Shown piece by piece: positions 7,189 through 14,754 of a DNA stretch of 22,219 nt. The position numbers and the translations under genes were made by a program. The notes below the pieces were generated by a model. The model worked only from the letters and a program-made list of their open reading frames with translations. It was not told the origin of the DNA and did not search any database. The stretch comes from a virus. The stretch covers positions 1 to 22,219 of IMG/VR virus record IMGVR_UViG_3300006736_000103; one strand, written 5' to 3'. Numbering within the stretch: position 1 is the first letter of the stretch; the number at the start of each line of letters is the position of its first letter.

Positions 7189-8357
7189 GCTGCTTTTAGC
7201 TCCTTAAACAAATCTGCGAATGATTGTGCGGTTTTCCTCACATCAAATTCCCGTTCAGCCGTTGCCCGATTCTCTTTCTTCTTCTCCGGTGACCTTTCCT
7301 CCCAACATCGCTCCATCGCCTCGACGAACTCCGGCAGGTTCTCCGGGTCAGCCGAGTATGGGGTGTAAGGATTCTGACTGCCCGCGACCACGCTCAACCC
7401 GCAGGCCATCGCCTCTCGGATTGTCCTCGTCGCCATTACGTGCGGGGTGATAAGCATATCCGCCACGTTGTAGAATCTTTCTAGGTTCGGAACGATAGGG
7501 GACACCTCGCCCAGCACTCCCCGTTCCTTCAGGCATTCCATTATCACGCCTCGACCACGATCATTATTGTCAACACCGTACATATGTAGTTTCGCCTTTG
7601 GGTGCTTCTCTGCGAACAACGCGAAGGCGTGTATCACGTGGAACGGGTCCTTGTCCTTGCGCCAAATGTCAGCGACCATTACGTTGATCTCGCCGCGGTG
7701 TTCACCGTAGTCGTATTCCGATTCCGTCGGCTTCCAGAAGTCCAAATCGACGAACGGGGTGAACACCCGCACGTCCTTGAACAACAGTTGCCAGTAATGC
7801 TCGAATCCCGGCCACAGGGTTACCATGACTTTCCATCGGTCATCCTTGTTCATCTTCTTGTACATTTGATAGATCGGCGTCTCACCACTACGCTCTATCC
7901 TGTATGAACTGTTCGGTCTACCGTGCGCCACGTGAATTCTCGGGGCGTTGACTTTATCAAACCGCTCGTCCAGTCCGGTGTGAGACACTATCACATCGCT
8001 CTGTTCAGCGAATTCCCACGGGGCCACGAGAACCCCTCTGTCTGCGGACCACGCGGGCGGGCGCGTGCCGATGTTCCGTTCGCCTACCACAAAGTCCACT
8101 TCCTTCTTGCAGTTCGGACACACGCCCTTGTGCTTTATCAGTCGTCTTCGCCCCTTCACCTCATACACGGAGGGCTGGGGGTCGAATATCGCGGCGTTGA
8201 TACCGAGTTCCCGCTCTGCCAACACCAGTTCGCGAGCCGTCTCGTAAAGGCCACACTGATGCGGGGTGGTCGGTGCAACATGTACGACTTTCATCTTCCG
8301 CTTACGCCGCCGCATTTTCCGACGCTGTTGTTCCCGTTGTTCTTTCTTGATGTTCAC
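7185..8357 (-). CDS. GT4-like glycosyltransferase
   Basis: A GT-B-fold glycosyltransferase of about 390 residues, probably transferring a sugar from a nucleotide-sugar donor. Seen: KVVHVAPTTPHQCGLYETA (N-terminal Rossmann strand and Gly-rich turn), INVMVADIWRKDKDP (start of the C-terminal domain), AKLHMYGVD, FYNVADMLITPH and IREAMACGLSVVAG, the last being the usual donor-site E-x-A-G-P/L-V-V-A region. A CPNC knuckle (CPNCKKEV) lies in the N-terminal domain, which is unusual. I chose GTG at 8357: it overlaps the upstream stop as TAGTG with GGAG upstream. ATG at 8315 or 8294 are alternatives that drop a Lys/Arg-rich leader. It sits among head genes, so a virion protein may be the acceptor; this is inference. 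Confidence 0.83.
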   Translation of the reverse strand: MNIKKEQREQQRRKMRRRKRKMKVVHVAPTTPHQCGLYETARELVLAERELGINAAIFDPQPSVYEVKGRRRLIKHKGVCPNCKKEVDFVVGERNIGTRPPAWSADRGVLVAPWEFAEQSDVIVSHTGLDERFDKVNAPRIHVAHGRPNSSYRIERSGETPIYQMYKKMNKDDRWKVMVTLWPGFEHYWQLLFKDVRVFTPFVDLDFWKPTESEYDYGEHRGEINVMVADIWRKDKDPFHVIHAFALFAEKHPKAKLHMYGVDNNDRGRGVIMECLKERGVLGEVSPIVPNLERFYNVADMLITPHVMATRTIREAMACGLSVVAGSQNPYTPYSADPENLPEFVEAMERCWEERSPEKKKENRATAEREFDVRKTAQSFADLFKELKAA

Positions 8358-9679
8358 TAGGCTGCAACTCCCACTCCCGTTCCCACGGGACTGTTTCTGC
8401 GGCGAACGTCCGTACTGTTCCCGCCTAAATCTTTGGTGGCTTCCAACCATAGAACACCTGTCACGTCCACATCCGAAACTGCTCCGCCGTATATGATCGC
8501 CCTATTTGAAGTCGTAGTGGAACAACCTGTTCCTCTTATCGTTCCCGTACTGGTTATACGAGCCTCGTCTAAAACCATATGATGCCCGTTACCCCCAGCT
8601 ACTTCACCCATTGAACTTATATTAAATTGGCCTGTGCCAAGGGTCAGCCGCCCATCCTCCGAAGGATTAGGTGATGCCGCATTACCAAACTCCACGTCGC
8701 CCAAGTCGCCGCCCGCGCCGTCGGTAAAGGTAAGGCCAGAGAAGGTGTTCCCAGACCCTCGCAACCGGAGCGTCGCACATTCCAATCTTGCCGACTGAGT
8801 TATTGTGAAGCCGGGACTCCCGCCACCAAGATACAACAGCACATTGGGACACAGGATTGGAGTATTGTTTGAACGGGAAGCCGCTTGCCACACAAGAACC
8901 GTCCCGGTTGTCACCGTGCCCTGTATGTCAAGAAAGTTATTTGCCGGTGGTGTAGTCGCATAAAGATAATCGTCTTCCCCATCGCCCCCAATAGTTGCCC
9001 CCGCCTGAACGGTTATCTTACTAGCATCCACCCTATCTGTACGGGTAATATTTGCACCACTCACGACAACATAATGAGCCATTTCATGTGTTGTGGTATT
9101 CCAATCAGCATCGTTCGTTCCGCTATGATAAAAGGTTCCACTATTGGATAGCGTCCCTCCAGCATAGGATAGATCACCCTTAACAACAGCATCATTACTC
9201 GCCATATTAAACGTGCCTGTCGTCATCAAAAGATTCTCACAATACAAATCGTCAGTCTGTGTGTGAGTTCCCCCCGTGTTTATTTCATAATGCCCATCGG
9301 AAACCGTATTGCACGTAATGAGGCCCGTACCGTTCAACAGGAACTCCATGCCCGTGCAGTCCGACATCCCGGCAGTCTTCACGAGGTCACTTTGGCATTC
9401 TATCTTGAAGTCCGCCGTCGCGACAACTTTTCCACCAAGGACGCACCGCCCGTTCACGTCGATCACCCTCTCCGCACCGGCAGTCTCCGTTAAAACCCCG
9501 GTGTAGTTCGTCATATCCATCCCGGCCAACTCCACGTTCGCTTGCGTGACGTTGAGCGTCACGTTGCCGGATGTGTCGGAGTATTCCGTGGTGTCGGCGT
9601 CGGAGGGGATCAGACCGCCGATCCACGTTCCGCCAACCACATAATTACCACCACCAGCAGTGGGTTTAACATTCGCCAT
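8357..9679 (-). CDS. beta-repeat virion protein, possible head fibre or decoration
   Basis: A 440-residue Gly/Thr/Asn-rich protein with no charged helical regions. The start (MANVKPTAGGGNYVVGGTWIGGLIPSDADT) is typical of phage proteins with parallel beta-helix or beta-solenoid folds. Many short repeated strands follow (GTFNMASNDAVVKGDLSYAGG, GGTLSNSGTFYHSG, ARLECATLRLRGSGNTFSGLTF, LTLGTGQFNISSMGEV, ITSTGTIRGTG). I see no catalytic motif. It lies directly upstream of the glycosyltransferase (TAGTG overlap) and downstream of small capsid-proximal genes, so a head fibre, a decoration protein, or a glycosylated surface protein is plausible. A role in host binding cannot be read from the sequence alone. 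Confidence 0.7.
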   Translation of the reverse strand: MANVKPTAGGGNYVVGGTWIGGLIPSDADTTEYSDTSGNVTLNVTQANVELAGMDMTNYTGVLTETAGAERVIDVNGRCVLGGKVVATADFKIECQSDLVKTAGMSDCTGMEFLLNGTGLITCNTVSDGHYEINTGGTHTQTDDLYCENLLMTTGTFNMASNDAVVKGDLSYAGGTLSNSGTFYHSGTNDADWNTTTHEMAHYVVVSGANITRTDRVDASKITVQAGATIGGDGEDDYLYATTPPANNFLDIQGTVTTGTVLVWQAASRSNNTPILCPNVLLYLGGGSPGFTITQSARLECATLRLRGSGNTFSGLTFTDGAGGDLGDVEFGNAASPNPSEDGRLTLGTGQFNISSMGEVAGGNGHHMVLDEARITSTGTIRGTGCSTTTSNRAIIYGGAVSDVDVTGVLWLEATKDLGGNSTDVRRRNSPVGTGVGVAA

Positions 9680-9687
9680 GTTCTATC

Positions 9688-10053
9688 CTAATCGTGGAAC
9701 GCCGTCACATAAATATTCCCAGTAGCCGCGGCAGTCACGCACTTATAGTGCAACTTCGTTTGTCCGCGACACGGAATCCGGTGCGTCTGCAACTTGTAGT
9801 AGATCGCCCCGTCGGTGGAAGGGTCTCCCGTCGCCGAGTCGCAGATAAAGTGCATATCCTCGTCTGAGGATATATGCAGGAACCAACTGTTCGCCGTAAT
9901 GGAAAGTTCCGTATTCGCGTCCCAGTCGGAAGTCGTCGCCTTGGTTCCAAGTGCTGTTTGATTTGCTGGAATCGTTGCATCCCTTACCAACAAAACGTCC
10001 GACTCCATCCCATCCGTATCAACCGCCTGTGAACTCACTCGCCAAAATGCCAT
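9688..10053 (-). CDS. small virion-associated protein of unknown function
   Basis: A 121-residue protein that I do not recognise. It is beta-rich, with Thr/Ser/Asp-rich stretches (NQTALGTKATTSDWDANTEL), an aromatic strand (SWFLHISSDEDMHFICDS) and a C-terminal segment (LHYKCVTAAATGNIYVTAFHD). It sits 8 nt from the beta-repeat gene and 10 nt from the next upstream gene in the capsid-proximal cluster. The composition resembles minor capsid or decoration proteins. There is no signal peptide or membrane segment. The whole ORF reads in frame with its neighbours' strand and spacing, which supports its reality. Confidence 0.72.
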   Translation of the reverse strand: MAFWRVSSQAVDTDGMESDVLLVRDATIPANQTALGTKATTSDWDANTELSITANSWFLHISSDEDMHFICDSATGDPSTDGAIYYKLQTHRIPCRGQTKLHYKCVTAAATGNIYVTAFHD

Positions 10054-10063
10054 GGTTTCACCT

Positions 10064-10447
10064 CTACCTTACTTGCCAATAAAATGTCAGCGTTGTATCA
10101 CTAGATGCACCAGACGCTGAAAAACGAATTCCATTTAGACCCTTCACGCTCCAGTGCATTAAACCTGTAGTGCTTTTCGCCAACGTAGTCATGTCTTGAT
10201 TACAACCTGCAAGCGGACTGCGCATAGATGTGGTGTAATCACTGTCTACTGAAGCCACCGTGTGCCAACCTGCCGTGGCGTGTGGGCGTACCTCTGTTGT
10301 GAAAGCATCTAGAACGGCGTCAACACCGTTTCCAACTTGAACCCACAGATTTGAACATCCCTCTTGAGGTTCAATGGTGCAGATCACCGGAGTTGAGGCA
10401 TCTGAAGCGATACCTGTTGCTGATCCCTTCCAACCACTTGTAGCCAT
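10064..10447 (-). CDS. small virion-associated protein of unknown function
   Basis: A 127-residue beta-rich protein with no recognised family. The start (MATSGWKGSATGIASDASTPVI) and the end (IRFSASGASSDTTLTFYWQVR) have the pattern of small phage structural proteins that end in a tyrosine- and tryptophan-containing strand. Three Cys residues (ICTIEPQEGCS, LAGCNQ) are spread and do not form a knuckle. CTAGGAGAATAAA precedes the ATG. It lies between the structured gap at 10448-10628 and the 121-residue gene and is probably a capsid decoration or minor head protein, by context only. Confidence 0.72.
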   Translation of the reverse strand: MATSGWKGSATGIASDASTPVICTIEPQEGCSNLWVQVGNGVDAVLDAFTTEVRPHATAGWHTVASVDSDYTTSMRSPLAGCNQDMTTLAKSTTGLMHWSVKGLNGIRFSASGASSDTTLTFYWQVR

Positions 10448-10628
10448 TTTATTCTCCTAGTGGCCGGAAAGAATACTTTGCGCGTGTCATTCTAACGGCC
10501 ATGCTCAATCTTGTGTTTCACCTTGCCTTACCGAACGAACAGAAACACGATGTCTTACGCATCGTTCGGCTTGTATTTGAATGTAACTGCGGCGGGCGAG
10601 GGTTGCCCCGCCCATACCACAACCTCGA
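10448..10628. other. 181-bp intergenic gap with strong potential hairpins
   Basis: This is the longest gap inside the minus-strand structural cluster. It holds a strong inverted repeat at 10594-10613 (GGGCG with a bulged A, GGG, loop TTG, CCC, CGCCC). A second inverted repeat lies at 10531-10569 (CCGAACGA ... TCGTTCGG), overlapping an alternative pairing CGATG/CATCG at 10548-10564. Neither hairpin is followed by a T-run on either strand, so they are not classic terminators. The only ORFs are tiny (for example a 17-codon frame at 10502-10449 on the minus strand). It may be an mRNA processing or expression-balancing element. Confidence 0.45.
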
Positions 10629-11009
10629 TTAATCTACGTCCGCCGGTGCCTCAATAGCTCCGGTCTCAACAACTTCCACCGGCTCCCTGCCCATCGCCTC
10701 ATCTACTGATCGAGTCTCAATAATCTTTGCGATTGGGTTGTCCTTACCGTTGTCCGTCTGCTCCGTGAGTTCCTTCGCTATTCTCTCCGGCACCCACACG
10801 TCCGCCGTGTCGAAATCCCAATCCACTCGCGTCACGGCCTTGTTGCCTTCGAGGGCCAACTCGGCCCTCTTCGTAGGATAGTAATCTTTGCCTTTTCGCG
10901 TTTTCGTTTCGGGGTCGCCCGTGCCATCGTCAATTCTTACATAACACTTCGGGAGCAGTCTGATCTTTACCGTTGCAGGTTCATTCTTTGCGTCAAACTT
11001 ATACGCCAT
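10629..11009 (-). CDS. hypothetical protein in the head gene cluster
   Basis: A 126-residue charged protein I do not recognise. The N-terminal half (ATVKIRLLPKCYVRIDDGTGDPETKTRKGKDYYPTKRAELALEG) is beta-like and basic. The C-terminal half is acidic (EVVETGAIEAPADVD). It carries a 'DVWVPERIAKELTEQ' segment that looks helical. It is less Thr/Gly-rich than its neighbours, so it may be an assembly or neck factor rather than a surface protein. It is isolated by 87 nt upstream and the 181-nt structured gap downstream. Gene reality is supported by strand, length and a start at ATG 11009 with CCGGAG upstream. Confidence 0.7.
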   Translation of the reverse strand: MAYKFDAKNEPATVKIRLLPKCYVRIDDGTGDPETKTRKGKDYYPTKRAELALEGNKAVTRVDWDFDTADVWVPERIAKELTEQTDNGKDNPIAKIIETRSVDEAMGREPVEVVETGAIEAPADVD

Positions 11010-11096
11010 GTCAATTCTCCGGCGAGTCGGTTCCGATTGGCAACCGTTCTCCGCCTTAAACCCAGCCGTAAGAATTAACCCACGACTGAGTGCTTA

Positions 11097-11447
11097 TTAT
11101 GCGCTAATATGTAACGCTGTGTCCGTATCGGAGGTAAACAAAGCTCCAGTCTTGTTGGGATCGGACGTTTTCAAACCCGTAATATACATCGTGTCACTCG
11201 AAGACGTAGGTTCATACCACAACTTAACATCACCAGAATCACCGAACTGGAATTGCTGGGTGTCACTGACACGGATGTCCGCGCCCTTCGTCAGAACGAC
11301 GTTGTTCCCGTCTTCGTCATACTCAATAGCAAAGTCACCGTCAGTACCGAAGTAAAACAGCCTGTCGTCGCGCATGAATACGGCGTCGGGATACCGCTCC
11401 AACGCCGTGCCGGTTTGTCTCGTTGAACCTATACTCGTTGTAGCCAT
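11097..11447 (-). CDS. small virion-associated protein of unknown function
   Basis: A 116-residue protein with beta-strand-like segments 'DRLFYFGTDGDFAIEYDEDGNNVVLTKG' and 'QFQFGDSGDVKLWYEPTSSSDTMYITG'. The repeated 'FGd.GD..i.yde' pattern resembles sequences in phage proteins that describe a per-frame or per-strand beta repeat, often seen in fibre or stabiliser proteins. It ends in 'DTALHISA'. ATG at 11447 overlaps the preceding stop codon (TAATG), with AGAGGAAGAG as a ribosome site. It is probably a minor structural protein by context. I cannot assign a precise family. Confidence 0.72.
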   Translation of the reverse strand: MATTSIGSTRQTGTALERYPDAVFMRDDRLFYFGTDGDFAIEYDEDGNNVVLTKGADIRVSDTQQFQFGDSGDVKLWYEPTSSSDTMYITGLKTSDPNKTGALFTSDTDTALHISA

Positions 11448-11689
11448 TAATCTCTTCCTCTCCGACCCAACCCGATTCCGTCTTGCTCAAGCCACCTGAC
11501 TGGGTAGGTCTGCCAGAACGTCAGGTCTGTACCAAAACGGAACCAAACCGCCCTCGCGGGCGCGCTCGTATGTGCGGGCGCGCCCGCGGGGAAATCAATT
11601 TTAATACGGGGTACGTCCGCCAGCGAACGGCGATTCCTCCAAATCGTGGCCAATGAAAGCTGCCGTGATTTTGGAACCCGTTCCGTCAC
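11447..11689 (-). CDS. possible small overlapping gene
   Basis: An 80-codon frame starts at GTG 11689 inside the 3' end of the 166-residue gene and ends at TAA overlapping the next ATG (TAATG). Only its part after 11600 lies in otherwise unassigned DNA (about 52 codons, IKIDFPAGAPAHT ... FGTDLTFWQTYPVRW). The TAATG junction is the same architecture used by several certain genes here, which argues for translation. Against this, the GTG has no clear ribosome site, the start is 89 nt inside another gene, and the region is very GC-rich with a 14-bp palindrome (11574-11587). A start nearer 11600 would need a non-standard codon. Confidence 0.3.
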   Translation of the reverse strand: MTERVPKSRQLSLATIWRNRRSLADVPRIKIDFPAGAPAHTSAPARAVWFRFGTDLTFWQTYPVRWLEQDGIGLGRRGRD

Positions 11690-12101
11690 CGTCGAACTGC
11701 ACGTTGACGTAACGAGATACGTTCGGACAAGTCAGAACGTACATGCCTATCTGGTCGATTGTGGCAATACTGTTGGACGAGAAGGTCAGATCAGATATTG
11801 CTGTATCTGATTCAGCCCTCGCATACGCATACGAAGTATCGCTCTCAATCTTCACCTTGCCACAACTGTCGGACGGAACAGCCGCCCCAGCCGTGCCACT
11901 GGTCATAAAGTCCGACTCCCGACTCGTCCAAACTTCGACATTGTTAATGTCGCTACCACTCGCCGGGTTATAGAACAACATAACCGTTCCATTAGTCGCC
12001 GTCCCCACGTCAATGTGGGTCAAAATTGAATCCGTAGTCGCAGCCGTGGCCCTGTCGGTGGCCAGACAAGCGAAATGAGAAACTGCTAGTATGCCTTTCA
12101 T
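11601..12101 (-). CDS. small capsid-proximal virion protein
   Basis: A 166-residue protein immediately downstream of the major capsid gene. It is beta-rich with Ser/Thr/Asp runs (TTDSILTHIDVGTATNGTVMLFYNPASGSD, DTAISDLTFSSNSIATIDQIGMYVL) and a C-terminal segment 'RYVNVQFDGDGTGSKITAAFIGHDLEESPF', which has the pattern of phage structural proteins ending in a beta sandwich. Position just after the capsid gene is typical of decoration or head-stabilising proteins. AAGAGGAT precedes the start. I infer a head decoration or minor capsid role; the family name is not certain. Confidence 0.75.
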   Translation of the reverse strand: MKGILAVSHFACLATDRATAATTDSILTHIDVGTATNGTVMLFYNPASGSDINNVEVWTSRESDFMTSGTAGAAVPSDSCGKVKIESDTSYAYARAESDTAISDLTFSSNSIATIDQIGMYVLTCPNVSRYVNVQFDGDGTGSKITAAFIGHDLEESPFAGGRTPY

Positions 12102-12119
12102 ATTTTCAATCCTCTTTCT

Positions 12120-13223
12120 TTATGCGCTGATGCCCTTGATAACTACGAAGGCTTCAGGCTGTTTGGGCAGGCAACCAACATATTTAACCAGCCGAATCCA
12201 AACCTGATCGGCCGCGAACGCCGTGTCCGCTTCGGTACTGGTATCAATACGCAACCCGCCATTTTCACCAATGAGGAACTCGCCCCAGTTGCCGCCGACG
12301 ATGTAGCTCTCGTTCGCGGCGGGACGCGCGGAGGCAATCGGAACCTGCGTGGTGGTCTTCAGCGGCGAACCATACAGAGTCGGAATCCGAGCCGCTCCAG
12401 CGTTATCCGCATAGATGTACCGGCCTTCGGCGTCCTTCAACTGACGGAGAGTGTTGACCGTGCGCGGGGCGGTAATCCAACCGTTCACCCGCAGCGCGCC
12501 GTTACAACTATTCTCGACCTGATATTCAGCATCCAGAATATTGTCGAAGTCAACCACGGCACTCAGGTCCGTCGAGTTCACCCGCAAATTGTAGTACAAC
12601 CCGAGAGGCTTTTCTCCACCTGTGCCTTCCAAGAACACTTTATCCTCTTCCAACGCCAGTGCCTTGGCTAGTTGCTGTCGCACCAGTGCGTCGATGCTGA
12701 TGTTAGCGTTCATCAACAGCTCTCGGGACATCTTATACAAACACACAGCCTTCTTGGCTTCGAGCGTGTCGTCCCCGAACTCCAGCGTGGTGTCCTCAGT
12801 TATCGCGGTGTTCTCGCTGCCCCAACTGATCACCGGGCCGGTATTAACTCGGTTGAACCGAATCTTGTCCGTCTCCATCTGAATGACCTGCACGCCCGGC
12901 ATCGAACGCACAACCGAGGTCGCCTGAAGGAGGGGGATGATCTCACTGGACAACTGCGTGGGGACGAAAACCCCGCCGCGGTGCCCGTGGTCCTGACTGA
13001 GTGCCTTCTGGAACATGCCCTTTTCGATCTCGGCTTCGTCCCAAATGCCCAAACATACGCCGCGGAGATACTTGCTGATCGAGGCGTTCTTTTTGACCAC
13101 CTCAATATGCGGGTCTCCGCCGCTCTTGCGTAAGTTTACCTTCGTGTTCGCGGCGATGCTCTTGCGGAAAGTTTCCCTCAGCCGCTTTTTAAGGGCCACT
13201 TTCTGTTTAGCTGTCATTTTCAT
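12120..13223 (-). CDS. major capsid protein, HK97 fold
   Basis: A 367-residue HK97-type major capsid protein that assembles the icosahedral head. The N-terminal ~65 residues are basic and helical (a scaffold-like delta-domain). The capsid domain starts near 'GGVFVPTQLSSEIIPLLQATSVVRSMPGVQ'. Familiar features follow: 'ISWGSENTAITEDTTLEFGDDTLEAKKAVCLYKMSRELLMNANISIDALVRQQLAKALALEEDKVFLEGTGG' in segments, 'GWITAPRTVNTLRQLKDAEGRYIY', 'LYGSPLKTTTQVP', 'YIVGGNWGEFLIGENGGLRID' and the C-terminal 'KQPEAFVVIKGI'. AAAGGAAG lies upstream of ATG 13223. It follows the scaffold/protease-like genes and precedes decoration genes, as expected. Confidence 0.95.
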   Translation of the reverse strand: MKMTAKQKVALKKRLRETFRKSIAANTKVNLRKSGGDPHIEVVKKNASISKYLRGVCLGIWDEAEIEKGMFQKALSQDHGHRGGVFVPTQLSSEIIPLLQATSVVRSMPGVQVIQMETDKIRFNRVNTGPVISWGSENTAITEDTTLEFGDDTLEAKKAVCLYKMSRELLMNANISIDALVRQQLAKALALEEDKVFLEGTGGEKPLGLYYNLRVNSTDLSAVVDFDNILDAEYQVENSCNGALRVNGWITAPRTVNTLRQLKDAEGRYIYADNAGAARIPTLYGSPLKTTTQVPIASARPAANESYIVGGNWGEFLIGENGGLRIDTSTEADTAFAADQVWIRLVKYVGCLPKQPEAFVVIKGISA

Positions 13224-13240
13224 ATCTGTACTTCCTTTAG

Positions 13241-14173
13241 TTATTCCGTCTCACTGGTGGCACCCTCAGCAACTTCCTCAGCCAAGGCTTCCGTAGTAAG
13301 CTCGTTGACATCCACTTCTTCCAACTCTTCGTCCGTAGGTTTCGTTACAGCAGCCATCTCCTCCTTGACCTCGGCGCGAATCTTCTCTTCGAGTTCCGCG
13401 CGTTCGGTGGCCCTGTTCGCTTCGGCTTCCGCCTCCGCCTTCTTCTCGTCCCGCAAGGCTTCCACGACGCGAGTGGTCACGGTGTTTGCAACCTCTTCCT
13501 TGACCTTCTCCGTGATTCTGCTGACGATTTTATCCTCGTCCAGCACGGAACCTGCTACATCTTTGTCCATGACTATCTCCTCGTCTATGTCATCTTCCAC
13601 CTCGGTGGCAAGTTTGACGACGGCCTTGACGGCAGACACTAGGTCTCCGGGCATATCATCTTCATAGACTTTGATTATCTCTATCTGTTCGGCCAGCCCC
13701 TTTGCAAGACTGCCGTCAATCTCTTCGTCGGTGTCGGGCACGAACGATTTGAGGATTTCCAAGTCCTTCTCGTCGGCCAGTTCCATCTCACCCTGTGGAG
13801 AAGTCCCGTCCGGCTCCTCAACCAATTTCAAATTCTTGGACATCCGATAAGTGCGATAGCCCCGGAACCCTTTGTTGCTGACCCCCTTCGACGTGGTGCT
13901 GTACTCGCAGCTCAACGTGGTATCATTGTCACCCACCGGGGAGTAATACAGAGAGAAGCTCCGGGGGGCCTGTATCGTGGTGCCGTTGATCACGAGCGAC
14001 GTGTCGTCCTGCGCGCCCTTGGTGGAGAATGAAACATCTAGACTGATATCCTTCTTCTCCACGTCCCCGTCATTCTTGAAGAATAAAAACGGGGTGGCGT
14101 TCGCGGGCCGGTTGACCCATGACACCTCTTGAATTTGCATGTTCTTCAGTCGTCGGCGTTTTCGCTTTGCCAT
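13241..14173 (-). CDS. scaffold-like protein with 'VNRPAN' motif (C-terminal part of an XkdF-type protease/scaffold?)
   Basis: A 310-residue protein just upstream of the major capsid gene. Residues about 8-33 (RLKNMQIQEVSWVNRPANAT, then PFLFFK) match the E-[IV]-S-x-V-[DN]-R-P-A-N segment that normally follows the protease domain in XkdF-type capsid proteases. The middle includes beta segments and 'DISLDVSF', 'YSTTSKGVSNKGFRGYRTYRMSKN'. From about residue 130 it is a highly acidic, Glu/Lys-rich helical coiled coil (EEKIRAEVKEEMAAVTK), typical of scaffold proteins. It probably guides capsid assembly and is removed by the protease encoded at 21514-22219. No catalytic residues are seen here. Confidence 0.72.
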   Translation of the reverse strand: MAKRKRRRLKNMQIQEVSWVNRPANATPFLFFKNDGDVEKKDISLDVSFSTKGAQDDTSLVINGTTIQAPRSFSLYYSPVGDNDTTLSCEYSTTSKGVSNKGFRGYRTYRMSKNLKLVEEPDGTSPQGEMELADEKDLEILKSFVPDTDEEIDGSLAKGLAEQIEIIKVYEDDMPGDLVSAVKAVVKLATEVEDDIDEEIVMDKDVAGSVLDEDKIVSRITEKVKEEVANTVTTRVVEALRDEKKAEAEAEANRATERAELEEKIRAEVKEEMAAVTKPTDEELEEVDVNELTTEALAEEVAEGATSETE

Positions 14174-14307
14174 CTCGTTGACCGAGTTCGATCAACAGCA
14201 CCGAGGCAAGCGGATAAACAGAGTCCCTGCCGGGTCTGAAAAACTCGTCCCTCTACAACCATAAGGTTCCAAGAAACCCCAAATATTCAACAAAATATTT
14301 ACCCCCA
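14174..14307. other. divergent intergenic region between head operon and plus-strand block
   Basis: This 134-bp stretch separates the minus-strand scaffold gene from the promoter repeat. I found no convincing minus-strand promoter and only a weak ribosome site before 14173. The AT-rich end (AAATATTCAACAAAATATTT) precedes a C-rich run that leads into the repeat. Transcription of the head genes may therefore begin outside this stretch. Confidence 0.4.
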
Positions 14308-14437
14308 CCCAAAATACGCCATAAGTCTTTATACCACAAGGAGATAAAATCTTACAAATATTTTCGATTTTCTAAAGTTTTTTCTTGACGTTGCCGATAT
14401 GTATGATAGAATACAGTTGTCATGGAAAAGGAAAACA
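14308..14437 (+). repeat. 130-bp promoter repeat, copy 1
   Basis: This segment is repeated at 17470-17599 with a single mismatch (T at 14364 against C at 17526) and no gaps. It contains an inverted repeat AGAT-AAA-ATCT (14342-14352), an AT-rich tract and a promoter (14385-14412), and ends just inside a short leader frame. The repeat boundaries include the first codons of that frame (ATG at 14422). It looks like a mobile or duplicated control cassette driving two transcription units of the same block. Confidence 0.95.
14385..14412 (+). promoter_or_regulatory. sigma70-type promoter P1 of the plus-strand block
   Basis: The -35 box TTGACG (14385-14390), a 16-bp spacer and the -10 box TAGAAT (14407-14412) preceded by TGA, an extended -10 feature. 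Transcription would start near 14418-14420, only a few bases before ATG 14422. The same promoter is repeated downstream at 17547. Confidence 0.75.
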
Positions 14438-14451
14438 CAAAACCTCAAACC

Positions 14452-14466
14452 GGAAAGGAAACGAAA
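14452..14466 (+). promoter_or_regulatory. translation-initiation cassette, copy 1
   Basis: GGAAAGGAAACGAAA directly precedes ATG 14467. It is one of eight near-identical sites in this block and decides the start of the winged-helix gene in favour of 14467 over ATG 14422. Confidence 0.8.
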
Positions 14467-14718
14467 ATGAAGTACCCCGAACTTACCGAGATGGAGAACA
14501 AGGTCATCGCAGCAATCAAAGTGGATGAGATTTACAGCCAGTCGGACAGCGGTAGTTGTTGGACCTGCGTCGAGCAAATCGCCGAGGACTCGGGACTGGC
14601 AGTCAACCAAGTCAAGGGCGTGTTGGGTAGCCTGCAAAAGAAGCGAGTTCTGTTCATCGACGAAGACAACGGGGCGGGCGACGAAGGCTCAATCACCGTA
14701 GCAGAGCAATACAGGTAA
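14467..14718 (+). CDS. winged-helix DNA-binding-like protein
   Basis: An 83-residue protein with the pattern of a winged helix: 'LTEMENKVIAAI' (helix 1), 'WTCVEQIAEDSGLAVNQVKGVLGSLQKKRVLFIDED' (helix-turn-helix and wing). It could regulate this block or host genes. The frame is open from ATG 14422, 2-4 bases from the predicted transcription start, which would make a leaderless 98-residue form. I prefer ATG 14467 because it follows the conserved GGAAAGGAA cassette. It is the first gene of the block, in the position of an early regulator. The fold is inferred from pattern only. Confidence 0.75.
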   Translation: MKYPELTEMENKVIAAIKVDEIYSQSDSGSCWTCVEQIAEDSGLAVNQVKGVLGSLQKKRVLFIDEDNGAGDEGSITVAEQYR

Positions 14719-14738
14719 CCAATCGTGAAACCTCAACA

Positions 14739-14754
14739 GGGAAAGAAAACTGAG
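14739..14754 (+). promoter_or_regulatory. translation-initiation cassette, copy 2
   Basis: GGGAAAGAAAACTGAG precedes ATG 14755. It is preceded by GTGAAACCTCAACAG, a leader also seen in variant form before 17635 and 18065. It favours ATG 14755 over the in-frame GTG 14725. Confidence 0.75.

Noticed and set aside
12672-13133. 153-codon plus-strand frame
   Set aside because: Antisense shadow of the well-supported major capsid protein.
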